This document shows positions 36,864-45,664 of a stretch of 58,685 bases of DNA, piece after piece. The translations under genes were made by a program, and so were the position numbers. The DNA is taken from positions 1 to 58,685 of the forward strand of contig NZ_AUHY01000013.1 of assembly GCF_000423425.1 (NCBI RefSeq), written 5' to 3'. Numbering within the stretch: the stretch's first letter is position 1; each line of letters opens with the position of its first letter. Below the pieces are notes generated by a model. It worked only from the letters and a program-made list of their open reading frames with translations, was not told the DNA's origin and did no database searches. This DNA comes from Meiothermus rufus DSM 22234. GTDB lineage: Bacteria; Deinococcota; Deinococci; Deinococcales; Thermaceae.

Positions 36864-37178
36864 ATGAAACTCCTGAACGGGCTGGCTTTCCTAATCGTGC
36901 TGGCGGTGGCCGCAGGGGTCTGGGCTCTGTATACCCTGGAACCGAATCTGTGGTTGGGCACACCCTGGGGCGCGGTACACGGGGCTTATCTCCTTCTAGG
37001 AGCTTTTGCCTTAGGCCTGCTGGTGATGGGGCTGTATGGGCTGGTGGCCTGGGTCAACGCGCAAACCGCCCTTCGTCGGCTGCGGCGAGAGCTACAGCAG
37101 CTTCGGGAGGAACTCGAGGCCCTAAAGCGGCAGCACCCTGAGGAACTCCCGGTCATCCCCGATCGGGAAGCGGAGTAA
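36864..37178 (+). CDS. LapA-like small membrane protein (DUF1049)
   Basis: A 104-residue protein with two transmembrane helices (about 5-25 and 40-66) and a cytoplasmic, highly charged coiled coil (LRRLRRELQQLREELEALKRQ). This is the LapA_dom/DUF1049 arrangement, whose E. coli member LapA works with LapB in envelope homeostasis. It lies between hisA and recJ, separated from recJ by 2 bp, so likely co-transcribed. Interesting next to a genome with lpxC/lpxD, but no functional link is shown. Confidence 0.75.
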   Translation: MKLLNGLAFLIVLAVAAGVWALYTLEPNLWLGTPWGAVHGAYLLLGAFALGLLVMGLYGLVAWVNAQTALRRLRRELQQLREELEALKRQHPEELPVIPDREAE

Positions 37179-37180
37179 GC

Positions 37181-39172
37181 ATGGTCTGGAAGTTTCGCCC
37201 ATGGCCCAGCCTCGAAGCCCTACGCCCGTTGGCCGAAGGGCTGGGCCTCTCCCCTTTGGGGGCTGCTTTGTTGTGGCACCGAGGCTTCCGCCAACCCGCC
37301 GACCTAACCCCACCCCTCACCCTGCTGCCCCTGGAGGGCCTGGAGGAAGCCGCGAGGCGCGTACTGGAGGCCATCGAAAAAGGCCAGCGCATCCGGGTTC
37401 ACGGCGACTACGACGCCGATGGCCTATGCGGCACCGCCCTCCTGCTCGGGGGCCTGGGAAGGCTGGGGGCCAGTATCCATGCCTTTATCCCCCACCGCCT
37501 GGAGGAGGGCTATGGGGTTTTGCTAGAGCGGGTGCCGGAGCACCTGGAGGCTTGCGACCTCTTCATTACCGTGGACTGCGGCATCAGCAATCATGCCGAG
37601 CTGAAAGCGCTGGTGGAAAACGGCGTCTCGGTCCTGGTCACCGACCACCACACCCCAGGGGAGGTGCGGCCTCCGGGTCTGATTGTGCACCCGGCCCTCT
37701 CCCCCCGGCTAAAAGACCAGGCCCACCCTACCGGCGCGGGCGTGGCCTTCCTGCTCTTGTGGCAGGTGTACGCCATCCTGGGTAAAGAACCCCCGCTGGA
37801 GTATGCCGACCTCGCGGCCATCGGTACGGTGGCCGATCTAGCCCCTTTGCAAGGGTTCAACCGGGCACTGGTCATGGAAGGGTTGCGGCGCCTCTGCGAC
37901 TCGGCCCACCCGGGCCTGGCCTGGCTCGCTGCCGAGCACTGCCGGGCCTTTACCGCTAGCGAAGTGGCCTTCCGCATCGCCCCCCGGCTCAACGCGGCCT
38001 CGCGGCTGGGCCAGGCTGAACTCGCCCTGGAACTCCTCACCACCCAAGACCCCCTCCAGGCCCGACGGGCAGCCGAGGCCCTCTCCCGGCTAAACCAGGA
38101 GCGTCAGCGGATCGAAGAGGCGATGCTAAAGCGCATCATGGCCGGGTTGGAAACCGAGCCGGCGGCCCTGGTTGTCCACGACCCAGAGGGCCACCCGGGG
38201 GTAATGGGGATTGTGGCCAGCCGGCTGCTGGAGCGCTTCTACAAGCCGGTATTCATCATCGCCCAGGGCAAGGGTTCGGTGCGCTCCACCCCCGGCATCA
38301 GCGCCGTAGGGGCGCTGCGGAGTGCCCAGGCCCACCTCAAGCGCTTTGGCGGCCACGCGCAGGCGGCCGGTTTTGCTATGGAAGAAAACCAGGTTCCCGC
38401 TTTCAAGGAGGCCATTCAACGTTATGTGGCCCAGTTTCCCCCACCTGTACCCGAGCTTTGGCTGGACGGAGCCCTGGACGGGGAGGACCTCGAGGCCCTG
38501 TACCGGGCCACTACCCTCCTCGAGCCCACCGGGGAAGGCAATCCGCCGCCCTTGTTCTTCCTACGGGGCCGGCCCGAGCGGGTACGCCGGATGGGCAGCG
38601 AAGGGCAGCATCTGGCCTTTTACCTGAATGGGCTGCGGGTAGTGCGGTGGCGGGATGGCGGGGAGAACCTGCCGGCCTTGCTGGAGGTGGCCGGCGAGCT
38701 GGTCGCCAACGAGTGGAACGGCGAGCGTTCCCTCGAGCTCTGGGCTGCGGCCTACCGCCCGGCCCAGGAGGAAGAGGACGATCCCCTATCGAAACAGGCA
38801 AAGCCCGTGCACCTAAGGGCCTGGGCTTTTCCCCTTCCCCTGCGCCATGGCCTAAAGCAGGCCCTTGGGCAGCAAGCCCGGGTTTACGTACACCCCGAGG
38901 GTGCTTTGTGGTTCAAAAGCCGCGGGGCCCAGGTGGTGCCCCCGGAGGAAGCCGAGTACTGGTTCAGCCTGCCCTTAGCCCCAGCCTACCCCCCCCGGGT
39001 GTGGATCGCCCTTTCGGAAAAGGCCCTGGCTCAGCTAGAAAGCCACCCCAACCCCCTGGTACAAGCCCTGGGCCGACGGGTAGCCACCGCTTACCGGCAA
39101 AAGCAGGCGGGTCTGTTGGGAGAAAGTTTAGAGCGCTACTGGCAAGCCCTGAAGGTGTGCGCTACTACCTGA
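37181..39172 (+). CDS. recJ: Single-stranded-DNA exonuclease RecJ
   Basis: 5'-3' ssDNA exonuclease of the DHH family, 663 residues. Motif I VHGDYDADG, motif II FITVDCGISN, the DHH motif LVTDHHTPGE, and the DHHA1 motif FGGHAQAAGFAM are in order. An OB-fold and a C-terminal extension of about 130 residues, as in Thermus/Deinococcus RecJ, follow. Starts at ATG 37181 directly after the LapA-like gene. Works in RecF-type recombination and mismatch repair. Confidence 0.95.
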   Translation: MVWKFRPWPSLEALRPLAEGLGLSPLGAALLWHRGFRQPADLTPPLTLLPLEGLEEAARRVLEAIEKGQRIRVHGDYDADGLCGTALLLGGLGRLGASIHAFIPHRLEEGYGVLLERVPEHLEACDLFITVDCGISNHAELKALVENGVSVLVTDHHTPGEVRPPGLIVHPALSPRLKDQAHPTGAGVAFLLLWQVYAILGKEPPLEYADLAAIGTVADLAPLQGFNRALVMEGLRRLCDSAHPGLAWLAAEHCRAFTASEVAFRIAPRLNAASRLGQAELALELLTTQDPLQARRAAEALSRLNQERQRIEEAMLKRIMAGLETEPAALVVHDPEGHPGVMGIVASRLLERFYKPVFIIAQGKGSVRSTPGISAVGALRSAQAHLKRFGGHAQAAGFAMEENQVPAFKEAIQRYVAQFPPPVPELWLDGALDGEDLEALYRATTLLEPTGEGNPPPLFFLRGRPERVRRMGSEGQHLAFYLNGLRVVRWRDGGENLPALLEVAGELVANEWNGERSLELWAAAYRPAQEEEDDPLSKQAKPVHLRAWAFPLPLRHGLKQALGQQARVYVHPEGALWFKSRGAQVVPPEEAEYWFSLPLAPAYPPRVWIALSEKALAQLESHPNPLVQALGRRVATAYRQKQAGLLGESLERYWQALKVCATT

Positions 39173-39194
39173 CGACGCCACCATTCTCAGGGGC

Positions 39195-39857
39195 TCAAAG
39201 GGCGATCTGCGCCAGTTCTCGCCGCAGGTTCTCCCGCGCGGGCTCTTCCAGAGGGGCAAAGGCTCCGGTCTGGTAGATGCGCTCACGCGCCAAAAAGCGC
39301 TTTAATAGACTGGCCCGACGCTCCTGGTAGAGCCCCTTAGGCAGCCAGGCGTACTCCTGGCGGATGGCCTGGGTATAGGCCTGGTAGGTCTGGGGGTCGC
39401 TGCCCAGAATGGACAGGTCGGCATCCAAAAACAGCGCGCCGTCCGGGTCTTGGGTCTGATGGTTTGCCGTAGCCAGGATAAGATTCACCACCCGTTGAAT
39501 AAGAACGCCAGCCAGCCCCAACCCCTCGAGGCGTGCTTGAGCCAGAAGGGCGCTCTGGAGTTCGTTGTCTTCACGGGTAGGGTCGTAGATAGCGTCGTGG
39601 AACCAGACCGCCAAGGCCAGATGGGGGGCCTGTTGTAGAGCCGGGGCCCCTATGGGCGCGGGTGGGGCTTCCAGCAGAGCGAATAGCCGCTCGAGGTGGG
39701 CCAGGTTGTGGTAGTAGCGCTGGGGCTCGGTGTGGCGGACGAGAAGCTCCTCAAGCAAGGGCCGGTGCGCCGCTGGAGCCACCCCCAGCCCAGCCCATAA
39801 AACCTTCCAGCGCTCTACCAGGCGGCGGCGCCCCCCCGGCGAGAGGTGGAACCTCAT
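39195..39857 (-). CDS. HD-domain metal-dependent phosphohydrolase (COG4339-like)
   Basis: A 220-residue predicted phosphohydrolase. Metal ligands are RYYHNLAHLERL (two His), WFHDAIYDP (the HD pair) and DADLSILG (Asp), the pattern of the uncharacterised HD family COG4339. Substrate unknown. Its start overlaps the rny stop (ATGA), so it is co-translated with RNase Y, which itself has an HD domain. An RNA or nucleotide substrate would fit, but that is speculation. Confidence 0.8.
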   Translation of the reverse strand: MRFHLSPGGRRRLVERWKVLWAGLGVAPAAHRPLLEELLVRHTEPQRYYHNLAHLERLFALLEAPPAPIGAPALQQAPHLALAVWFHDAIYDPTREDNELQSALLAQARLEGLGLAGVLIQRVVNLILATANHQTQDPDGALFLDADLSILGSDPQTYQAYTQAIRQEYAWLPKGLYQERRASLLKRFLARERIYQTGAFAPLEEPARENLRRELAQIAL

Positions 39858-41611
39858 CAGCGGGCGTACTCCACTGCCCGGCTCTCCCGCACCACCGTGA
39901 CCTGCACCTGGCCAGGGTAGTTCATGTCACGCTCGATGCGCCCGGCAATCTCGCGGGCCAGCAGGGTAGCCTTGGCATCGGAGATGCGCTCCGGCTTGAC
40001 GATAACCCGTACCTCGCGCCCGGCCTGCACTGCAAAGGCCTGTTCCACCCCAGGGAAGCTCAGGGCGATGCGCTCGAGCTGTTCTAAGCGCTGGATGTAC
40101 TCCTCCAGGCTTTCCCGCCGGGCCCCGGGCCGGGCCGCACTGATGGCGTCGGCGGCAGCGACCAACACCGAGTACAGGGTCTCGCCGTTCTCTGGGTCGT
40201 GGTGGTGGGCGATGGCGTCGATGACCTCTTTGGGCTCGCCAAAGCGGGAGGCCAGGGTGATACCGATCTCCACGTGGGTGCCCTCGATCTCGCGATCGAC
40301 CGACTTGCCCAGGTCGTGCAACAGCCCTGCGCGACGGGCCAAAGCGGCATCCAGGCCCAGCTCAGCCGCCATGATGCCGGTCAGGTGAGCCACCTGGATA
40401 GAGTGCTTAAGCACATTCTGACCGTAGGAGCTACGGAAGTGCAACCGGCCCAAAAGCTGCACCAGGCCTGGCTTGAGGCCCACCACCCCGGCCTCGAGGG
40501 CCGCCTCTTCCCCGCGCTCATAGACAAAGGTCTTCATCTCGTTCTTGGCCTTCTCCACCACCTCCTCAATGCGGCTGGGGTGAATGCGGCCATCCTGCAC
40601 CAATTGCTCCAGGGCCATCCGGGCAATCTCGCGGCGCATGGGGTTGAAGCTGCTGAGCAGTACCGCCTCAGGGGTATCGTCGATGATCAGGTCTACCCCG
40701 GTCAGGGCCTCGAAGGTGCGGATGTTGCGCCCCTCCCGCCCAATGATGCGCCCCTTCATGGCATCGGAGGGGATGGGCACCACCGAGACCGCCAGGGCCG
40801 CTGCGGTCTCGGAAGCCTGGCGCTGGGCAGCCTGGGCCAGCAGTTTCTGGGCCTCCCGCTTGGCCTCGAGGCGGGCCCGCTCCAAGCTGGCCTTGACCCG
40901 CAGGGCTTTCTCCTCCTCCAGCTCGGCGTCCAGGCGGGAAAGCAGAAGCTGCCGGGCCTCCTCCTGGCTCAGGCCGGCCACCTCTTGCAGCTTGAGGTCG
41001 ATCTGCCGCTCGCGCTGGGCCAACTGGGCCTCACGGGCCTCCAGGGCCTTCTCTAGCGCATCGAGCTTTTCTTCCTGCGCATCGAGCCGGGCCGCCCGGA
41101 GGTCGAGCTGCTCGCCCCGGCGGGCTAGGCGTTCGGTCTCCCGCTTGAGCTCCTCGCGCTCCGCTCGGATGGCCTGTAGCTCGGCCTGTAGCCGTTCACG
41201 CTCGCGGGCCAGGCCTTCCTGCTCGGCCTGCAGGCTGGCCTGAAGCCGTTCGCGCTCCTCACTGAGCTGCTGGCGCAACCGCTCCTCGCCCTGTGTGCGC
41301 AGCCGCTCGAGTTCGGCCTGGGCGCTCTGGCGCAGGCTTTGCACCTCGGCCTGGGCACTCTGACGCAGGCTCTGGGCCTCGGCGCGGGCGGTTTCGAGCT
41401 GGGTTCGGGCCTGGGCCTGGGCCTGCTCTAAAGCGGTCTGGGCCTGTTGCCGTGCGGCCTCGAGGATGCGCTCGGCCTCGCGCCGGGCCGCCTCGAGTTC
41501 GCTTTTATCCAGTACCACCTGGCGGCCTGTGCGCTGCAAGAGCAGCACCACCGTCACCGCCAGCACCACCACCATCAGGGTGAGTATCCAATCCAGTAGG
41601 GTAAACGCCAT
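39857..41611 (-). CDS. rny: Ribonuclease Y
   Basis: Membrane-anchored endoribonuclease that starts mRNA decay, 584 residues. N-terminal TM helix (about 4-24), a long coiled coil rich in Glu, Ala, Gln and Arg (about 30-270), a KH domain ([19 protein letters not shown]), and an HD domain with the metal pair in [10 protein letters not shown]. It follows recA by 210 bp. The SD AGGAGG is 5 nt before the ATG and can pair with an upstream CCTCCT, which may control translation. Confidence 0.96.
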   Translation of the reverse strand: MAFTLLDWILTLMVVVLAVTVVLLLQRTGRQVVLDKSELEAARREAERILEAARQQAQTALEQAQAQARTQLETARAEAQSLRQSAQAEVQSLRQSAQAELERLRTQGEERLRQQLSEERERLQASLQAEQEGLARERERLQAELQAIRAEREELKRETERLARRGEQLDLRAARLDAQEEKLDALEKALEAREAQLAQRERQIDLKLQEVAGLSQEEARQLLLSRLDAELEEEKALRVKASLERARLEAKREAQKLLAQAAQRQASETAAALAVSVVPIPSDAMKGRIIGREGRNIRTFEALTGVDLIIDDTPEAVLLSSFNPMRREIARMALEQLVQDGRIHPSRIEEVVEKAKNEMKTFVYERGEEAALEAGVVGLKPGLVQLLGRLHFRSSYGQNVLKHSIQVAHLTGIMAAELGLDAALARRAGLLHDLGKSVDREIEGTHVEIGITLASRFGEPKEVIDAIAHHHDPENGETLYSVLVAAADAISAARPGARRESLEEYIQRLEQLERIALSFPGVEQAFAVQAGREVRVIVKPERISDAKATLLAREIAGRIERDMNYPGQVQVTVVRESRAVEYAR

Positions 41612-41616
41612 CGGTG

Positions 41617-41636
41617 CCTCCTCGATTGCAAGGAGG
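41617..41636 (-). promoter_or_regulatory. Hairpin masking the rny Shine-Dalgarno sequence
   Basis: On the mRNA strand, CCTCCT-TGCAATCG-AGGAGG forms a 6-bp stem with an 8-nt loop. The right arm is the SD itself, ending 5 nt before the rny ATG. It may work as a thermosensor or as a feedback site for RNase Y. Confidence 0.55.
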
Positions 41637-41675
41637 TTCTCACAGTCTCAGGTCTGGCCGGGACAAGAAAAGCTT

Positions 41676-41795
41676 TTAGCGCATGGCCCGCTGTCCCACC
41701 AGAGGTAGATCGTCGCTAAACTCTACACCAAGCTGCCCCTTGGCCCGGCGGATCGCCACCGAGCAAATCCATATACTGGCTTCCTGGCCCTTCAT
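41676..41795 (-). CDS. Small ORF of 39 codons between recA and rny (hypothetical)
   Basis: ATG 41795 to TAA 41676 encodes MKGQEASIWICSVAIRRAKG and 19 more residues ending GQRAMR. It is in the same direction as recA and rny and fills most of their 210-bp gap. I do not recognise it and see no clear SD, only the GGGG-TTCT-CCC stem just upstream. Chance occurrence in GC-rich DNA is possible; conservation in relatives would decide. Confidence 0.35.
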   Translation of the reverse strand: MKGQEASIWICSVAIRRAKGQLGVEFSDDLPLVGQRAMR

Positions 41796-41821
41796 ACTGG
41801 GAGAACCCCACCTAGCAAGCC

Positions 41822-42871
41822 TTAAACCTCGGACAGCCGAGCGGAGGTATCCTCCTCCTCCTCGGCGGTCGTCCGTAGGGATAGCTTACCAGCTTGGGCC
41901 AAAACTTTCTCCCGGATTTCCTGGGCCAGCCTTGGGTCGCCCCGCAGAAACTCGGCGGCTTTCTCCTTGCCCTGGCCCAAACGGGTCTCCCCATAGGAAA
42001 GCCAGGAACCGGCCTTGGTGATGACCTCAGCAGCCACTGCCACCGAGACCAGGTCGGCCCAAGGGTCGATGCCCTTACCGAAGTAGAGCTCGAGCTCGTG
42101 CTCGCGGAAGGGCGGGGCCAGCTTGTTCTTGGTCACCTTGACCCGCACCCGGTTGCCCACCGCCTCGTTGCCCGATTTGATGGGTTGGCCCTGTTTACGC
42201 ACATCCAGGCGCACCGAGGCGTAAAACTTAAGCGCTCGTCCCCCGGGGGTGGTCTCGGGGTTGCCGTACATGGTGCCTACCTTCTCCCGAATCTGGTTGA
42301 TGAAGATGGCCGCGGTGTTGCTCTTGGAAAGGGCCGCGGTCAGCTTGCGCAAGGCCTGGCTCATCAGGCGAGCCTGCAGGCCCACAAAGGCATCGCCCAT
42401 CTGCCCCTCAATCTCGGCCTGAGGCACCAAGGCGGCTACCGAGTCCACCACGATGACATCAATAGCCCCCGAGCGGGTCAGGAGTTCCACGATCTCCAAA
42501 GCCTGCTCGCCGGTATCGGGTTGGGAGACTAAAAGGTCGTCGATGTTGACCCCCAGGCTTTTGGCGTAGATGGGGTCGAGGGCGTGTTCGGCGTCCACAA
42601 AAGCGGCCACCCCTCCCGCGGCCTGGGCCTGGGCCACAATGGAGAGGGCCAGGGTGGTCTTGCCCCCCGACTCGGGGCCGTAGATTTCAATGATGCGCCC
42701 GCGGGGAATCCCCCCAATGCCCAAGGCGATATCGAGCCCCAGGCTTCCGGTGGGAATAACCTCCACCTGCTGCCGGGGGGCCTCGCCCAGGCGCATGACC
42801 GCGCCCTTGCCGAATTGCTTCTCAATGGCCTTTAGGGTTCCTTCCAGCACTTTTTGCTTTTCCTTGTCCAT
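41822..42871 (-). CDS. recA: Recombinase RecA
   Basis: Homologous-recombination ATPase, 349 residues. Walker A is GPESGGKTT at 65-73, Walker B is [10 protein letters not shown], loop L1 [10 protein letters not shown], and loop L2 region [21 protein letters not shown]. The acidic C-terminal tail ([13 protein letters not shown]) is present. SD GAAGGAG lies 10 nt before the ATG. Third gene of cinA-thpR-recA, an order shared with Thermus and Deinococcus relatives (from memory). Confidence 0.98.
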   Translation of the reverse strand: MDKEKQKVLEGTLKAIEKQFGKGAVMRLGEAPRQQVEVIPTGSLGLDIALGIGGIPRGRIIEIYGPESGGKTTLALSIVAQAQAAGGVAAFVDAEHALDPIYAKSLGVNIDDLLVSQPDTGEQALEIVELLTRSGAIDVIVVDSVAALVPQAEIEGQMGDAFVGLQARLMSQALRKLTAALSKSNTAAIFINQIREKVGTMYGNPETTPGGRALKFYASVRLDVRKQGQPIKSGNEAVGNRVRVKVTKNKLAPPFREHELELYFGKGIDPWADLVSVAVAAEVITKAGSWLSYGETRLGQGKEKAAEFLRGDPRLAQEIREKVLAQAGKLSLRTTAEEEEDTSARLSEV

Positions 42872-42884
42872 GTCCTGTGCTCCT

Positions 42885-43400
42885 TCAACTTAGGGGAAAC
42901 TGCGCCAATACACGGTACACCGACCCCGCGGGCTCGAGCCTGGACTCCACTAAACACAACGCCCGGGCCTCAAAGCGCAGATCGAAGACCAGGGGGCCTA
43001 TGCGGGGAGCCGGCCCCTTTTTACGGGCCAGGGTCAGGTGGGCGTGGAAGGCCTTTGGGTTGGGAATATCTGGCAGGGCTTGCTGCAACCCCTGGGCCAG
43101 AGCCTCGAGGCCCTCCCCCCGGGCCTTCACAAACCAGACCCGAGGCGAGCCCACCGGGGGAAAGTAACCGGTGCCCCCCAGGGCCACCTGGAAGGCCGGC
43201 ACACTCGCCGCCACTGCCTGGCCCACCCGGTGAAGCTGGGGCAGACGCTCCTTGGGCTGCTCCCCCAAGAACAACAGGGTGATGTGGAGCTGGTGGGGCG
43301 GAACGGGCTTCCAGCCCTTGAAGCCCCGCACCTTTTGCTGGGCCTGGCCTAGGGCCTGCTGGATGGCCGGTGGCGGAAAGATGGCGTAAAAGAGCCTCAT
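42885..43400 (-). CDS. thpR: RNA 2',3'-cyclic phosphodiesterase ThpR (LigT family)
   Basis: A 171-residue member of the 2H phosphoesterase family. Both catalytic motifs are intact: His39-x-Thr41 in LHITLLFLG and His121-x-Thr123 in HAHLTLAR. It hydrolyses 2',3'-cyclic phosphate RNA ends and may ligate tRNA halves in vitro. The start overlaps the cinA stop (ATGA), and recA begins 13 bp further on, so it is a firm member of the recA operon. Confidence 0.92.
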   Translation of the reverse strand: MRLFYAIFPPPAIQQALGQAQQKVRGFKGWKPVPPHQLHITLLFLGEQPKERLPQLHRVGQAVAASVPAFQVALGGTGYFPPVGSPRVWFVKARGEGLEALAQGLQQALPDIPNPKAFHAHLTLARKKGPAPRIGPLVFDLRFEARALCLVESRLEPAGSVYRVLAQFPLS

Positions 43401-44596
43401 AGGCCCTCCTCAAGCGCCCTCAGCAAAAAGGCCAGCGCAGCGTGGGCCGCCCGCTGGCGCAACACCTCGCGGCTAGCCCCGGGCAGGCGATGGTGCTGGG
43501 CACGGGTGCCTTTAGGCGTGGCCAAGCCCAGGTAGAACGTACCCACCGGCTGGCCCTCCAGGGCCTCCGGCCCGGCCACCCCGGTGGTGGCGAGGGCATA
43601 GGTGGCCCCCAGGGCCTCGCGGGCCAAAGCCGCCATGGCCTCGGCAAAGGCCGCCGAGACCATACCCTGGCCGGGCGTCAGGCCTAGCCGGGCTTTGGCC
43701 TCCGGGCTGTAGGGCAGAAGCCCGCCCAGGTAGCACTCGGAAGCCCCAGGCACCCCGGTCAGGAGGGCCGCCAAAGCCCCCCCGGTGGCCGACTCGAGGG
43801 TCGCCAGGGTGGCTCGCCGGGCCTGCAGGGCCTGCAACACCAACTGTGGGAGGGTTTCACCCTCCTGACCCCACAGGGCCTGGCCCAAAAGCGGGCGGAT
43901 ACACTCGGCCAGCCGGTCTACCTGCGCTGGCTCCCCGCGCAGCACCACCGCTACCCCATCTACCTTGGCATAGGTGCCCACCTCCACCGCCCCGCCCCGC
44001 TGAAACAGGTCGCCCAACAATTCCACAATGCGCGACTCCCCCAAACCAAAGGTCTTGAAGGTAACCTGCTTGTAGGGTTTTTGCGGCAGGCCCAACCTGG
44101 GCAGCAGGGAAGCCCACATGGGCCGCCACTCGGCCGGAGGGCCGGGCAGGGCCACCAGGTCTTTGCCCTCCTGGCGCACCCACCAACCGGGGGCGGTGCC
44201 CCTGGGGTTTTCAATCCAGGAGGCCGAAGGAATTTTGTAGGCCTGTTTGCGGTTGGCCTCCGGCATCCGCCAGCCCCGGGCCTCGAACAGCTTTTCCAAC
44301 GCGCCTAAGACCAGGGGGTCGAGCACCAGTTCTTCTCCCAAGGCCGCGGCAATGGCCTCGCGGGTGATATCGTCGGGGGTAGGGCCCAGCCCACCGGAAA
44401 GCACCACCAGCCGGGCTTTAGCCCAGGCCTCGCGCACCTCCTGGGCCAGGGTGTCTAGGTCGTCGGCGACCCGCAAGGTACGGCGAACCTGCAGGGCGTA
44501 GGGCCTCAGGCTCTGGGCGATCTCAGCGGTGTTGGTGTCGGTGGTCTCGCCATATAAAAGTTCATCACCCACGCCGATTATTTCTGCTAAAAACAT
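43397..44596 (-). CDS. cinA: CinA-like protein (competence/damage-inducible)
   Basis: A 399-residue two-domain protein: MoCF-like COG1058 domain (AEIIGVGDELLYGETTDTN, LSGGLGPTPDDITREA) and a C-terminal nicotinamide-nucleotide amidase domain (ATLESATGGALAALLTGVPGAS, GMVSAAFAEAMAALAREALGA, ATTGVAGPE). Known roles are ADP-ribose pyrophosphatase and NMN deamidase in NAD recycling; its operon with recA gives the competence name. The first gene behind the promoter at 44609-44637, SD AGAGG 5 nt before the ATG. Confidence 0.94.
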   Translation of the reverse strand: MFLAEIIGVGDELLYGETTDTNTAEIAQSLRPYALQVRRTLRVADDLDTLAQEVREAWAKARLVVLSGGLGPTPDDITREAIAAALGEELVLDPLVLGALEKLFEARGWRMPEANRKQAYKIPSASWIENPRGTAPGWWVRQEGKDLVALPGPPAEWRPMWASLLPRLGLPQKPYKQVTFKTFGLGESRIVELLGDLFQRGGAVEVGTYAKVDGVAVVLRGEPAQVDRLAECIRPLLGQALWGQEGETLPQLVLQALQARRATLATLESATGGALAALLTGVPGASECYLGGLLPYSPEAKARLGLTPGQGMVSAAFAEAMAALAREALGATYALATTGVAGPEALEGQPVGTFYLGLATPKGTRAQHHRLPGASREVLRQRAAHAALAFLLRALEEGL

Positions 44597-44608
44597 AATA
44601 TCCTCTAT

Positions 44609-44637
44609 ATGTTACATCGATTCTTTAAAAAGGTCAA
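44609..44637 (-). promoter_or_regulatory. Promoter of the cinA-thpR-recA operon
   Basis: On the minus strand, TTGACC (44632-44637), 17 bp, TAACAT (44609-44614). The start codon is 12 nt below the -10, with an SD (AGAGGA) in between, so this message has a short leader, unlike the leaderless genes elsewhere in the window. No LexA-type box was seen. Confidence 0.75.
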
Positions 44638-44675
44638 AAACATCCACCCCCCATCCTACACCGGCAGGAGGAGGC

Positions 44676-45644
44676 CTATACCATGGGCAAAGCGCTCACG
44701 GTAGCCGAGGCACCCCCCACCTCCACCTGGTCGCCCGGGGCCAGTTCCTTGCGCAGTAGGGCCAGGGCAATGGCCCCCAGCCGAGGCGATTCCACTGCGG
44801 TGCCCACCCGGCCCACCCGCTGCCCCTGGCGGAAGACCTCGGCCCCCGGCGGAATGGCCCGCTGGCCCAATAGCCCCATGAGCCGGTAGCGGGTCTGGCC
44901 GCGTGCCTCGAGCCGGGCCATTATCTCCTGCCCCAGGTAGCAGCCTTTCTTGTAGCTGACCCGGCTATCCCAGCCCACCTCCTGGGGTAGCTCCCCCCGG
45001 GCCTCGGCCAGGTCGGCCACCCCACGCTCCACCCGCCAGATATGCCAGGCCTCGCGCCCGGCCAGGGTCACCCCCGCCTCCAACAGCCGCTGGGCTAAGG
45101 GCAAAGCCTGGTCAGCGGCCACAAACAGCCACAGGCCAAACTCGTCCCGCGCCACCACCCATCCCTCGGCCTGGCTCAGGCTCCAGCGGGACGGAAGCAG
45201 CCCCAGCACAGCGGCCAGTTCTGGGGCTTTAGGGCCTTGCAGACGCAAGGTGTACCAGTCCTCCAGCACCCCGACCTCTACTTGGTCAAAAACGATGTAG
45301 CGGGCAAAGCGCTCGGCCAGGGCCGAGGCCTCCGGGGTACTGATCCAAAAGGCCTCTTCCCGTGGCAGTACCACCCCGGCATACTCAATCTGGCCTTTGG
45401 CATTGAGAAAGGCGGTCTCGAGCCAGCTTTCCTTAGGCATCTGGCGGATATCCGAGGTGCACTGGTTGTGCAGGAAATCCCGCCGATCCACCCCGGAAAG
45501 CGCCACCAGCCCATACTCGGGAAAGTCCAGCAGGGCCACCCCTTGCTGTAAGGCCCCCAGTTCTTCCTCTACTGCGCCATAGTTCCAGGGAACCCCCTCC
45601 CGCCAGACCACCCCTCGCGAGGCGTGCAGCTCCTGCAGCGACAT
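44676..45644 (-). CDS. ygfZ: tRNA-modifying / folate-binding protein YgfZ (GcvT-like)
   Basis: A folate-binding protein of 322 residues related to GcvT, helping Fe-S enzymes such as MiaB. The signature KGCYLGQEIMARLEARG with the essential cysteine is clear. Also seen are LDFPEYGLVALSGVDRRDFLHNQCTSDI near the N-terminus and WRVERGVADLA. It starts 18 bp after the last DUF11 gene in the same direction. A TAAACT box 6 nt before the ATG could give it its own start. It is probably not functionally linked to the surface genes. Confidence 0.9.
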   Translation of the reverse strand: MSLQELHASRGVVWREGVPWNYGAVEEELGALQQGVALLDFPEYGLVALSGVDRRDFLHNQCTSDIRQMPKESWLETAFLNAKGQIEYAGVVLPREEAFWISTPEASALAERFARYIVFDQVEVGVLEDWYTLRLQGPKAPELAAVLGLLPSRWSLSQAEGWVVARDEFGLWLFVAADQALPLAQRLLEAGVTLAGREAWHIWRVERGVADLAEARGELPQEVGWDSRVSYKKGCYLGQEIMARLEARGQTRYRLMGLLGQRAIPPGAEVFRQGQRVGRVGTAVESPRLGAIALALLRKELAPGDQVEVGGASATVSALPMV

Positions 45645-45664
45645 AGCTCCAGTTTAGCCTGGCC

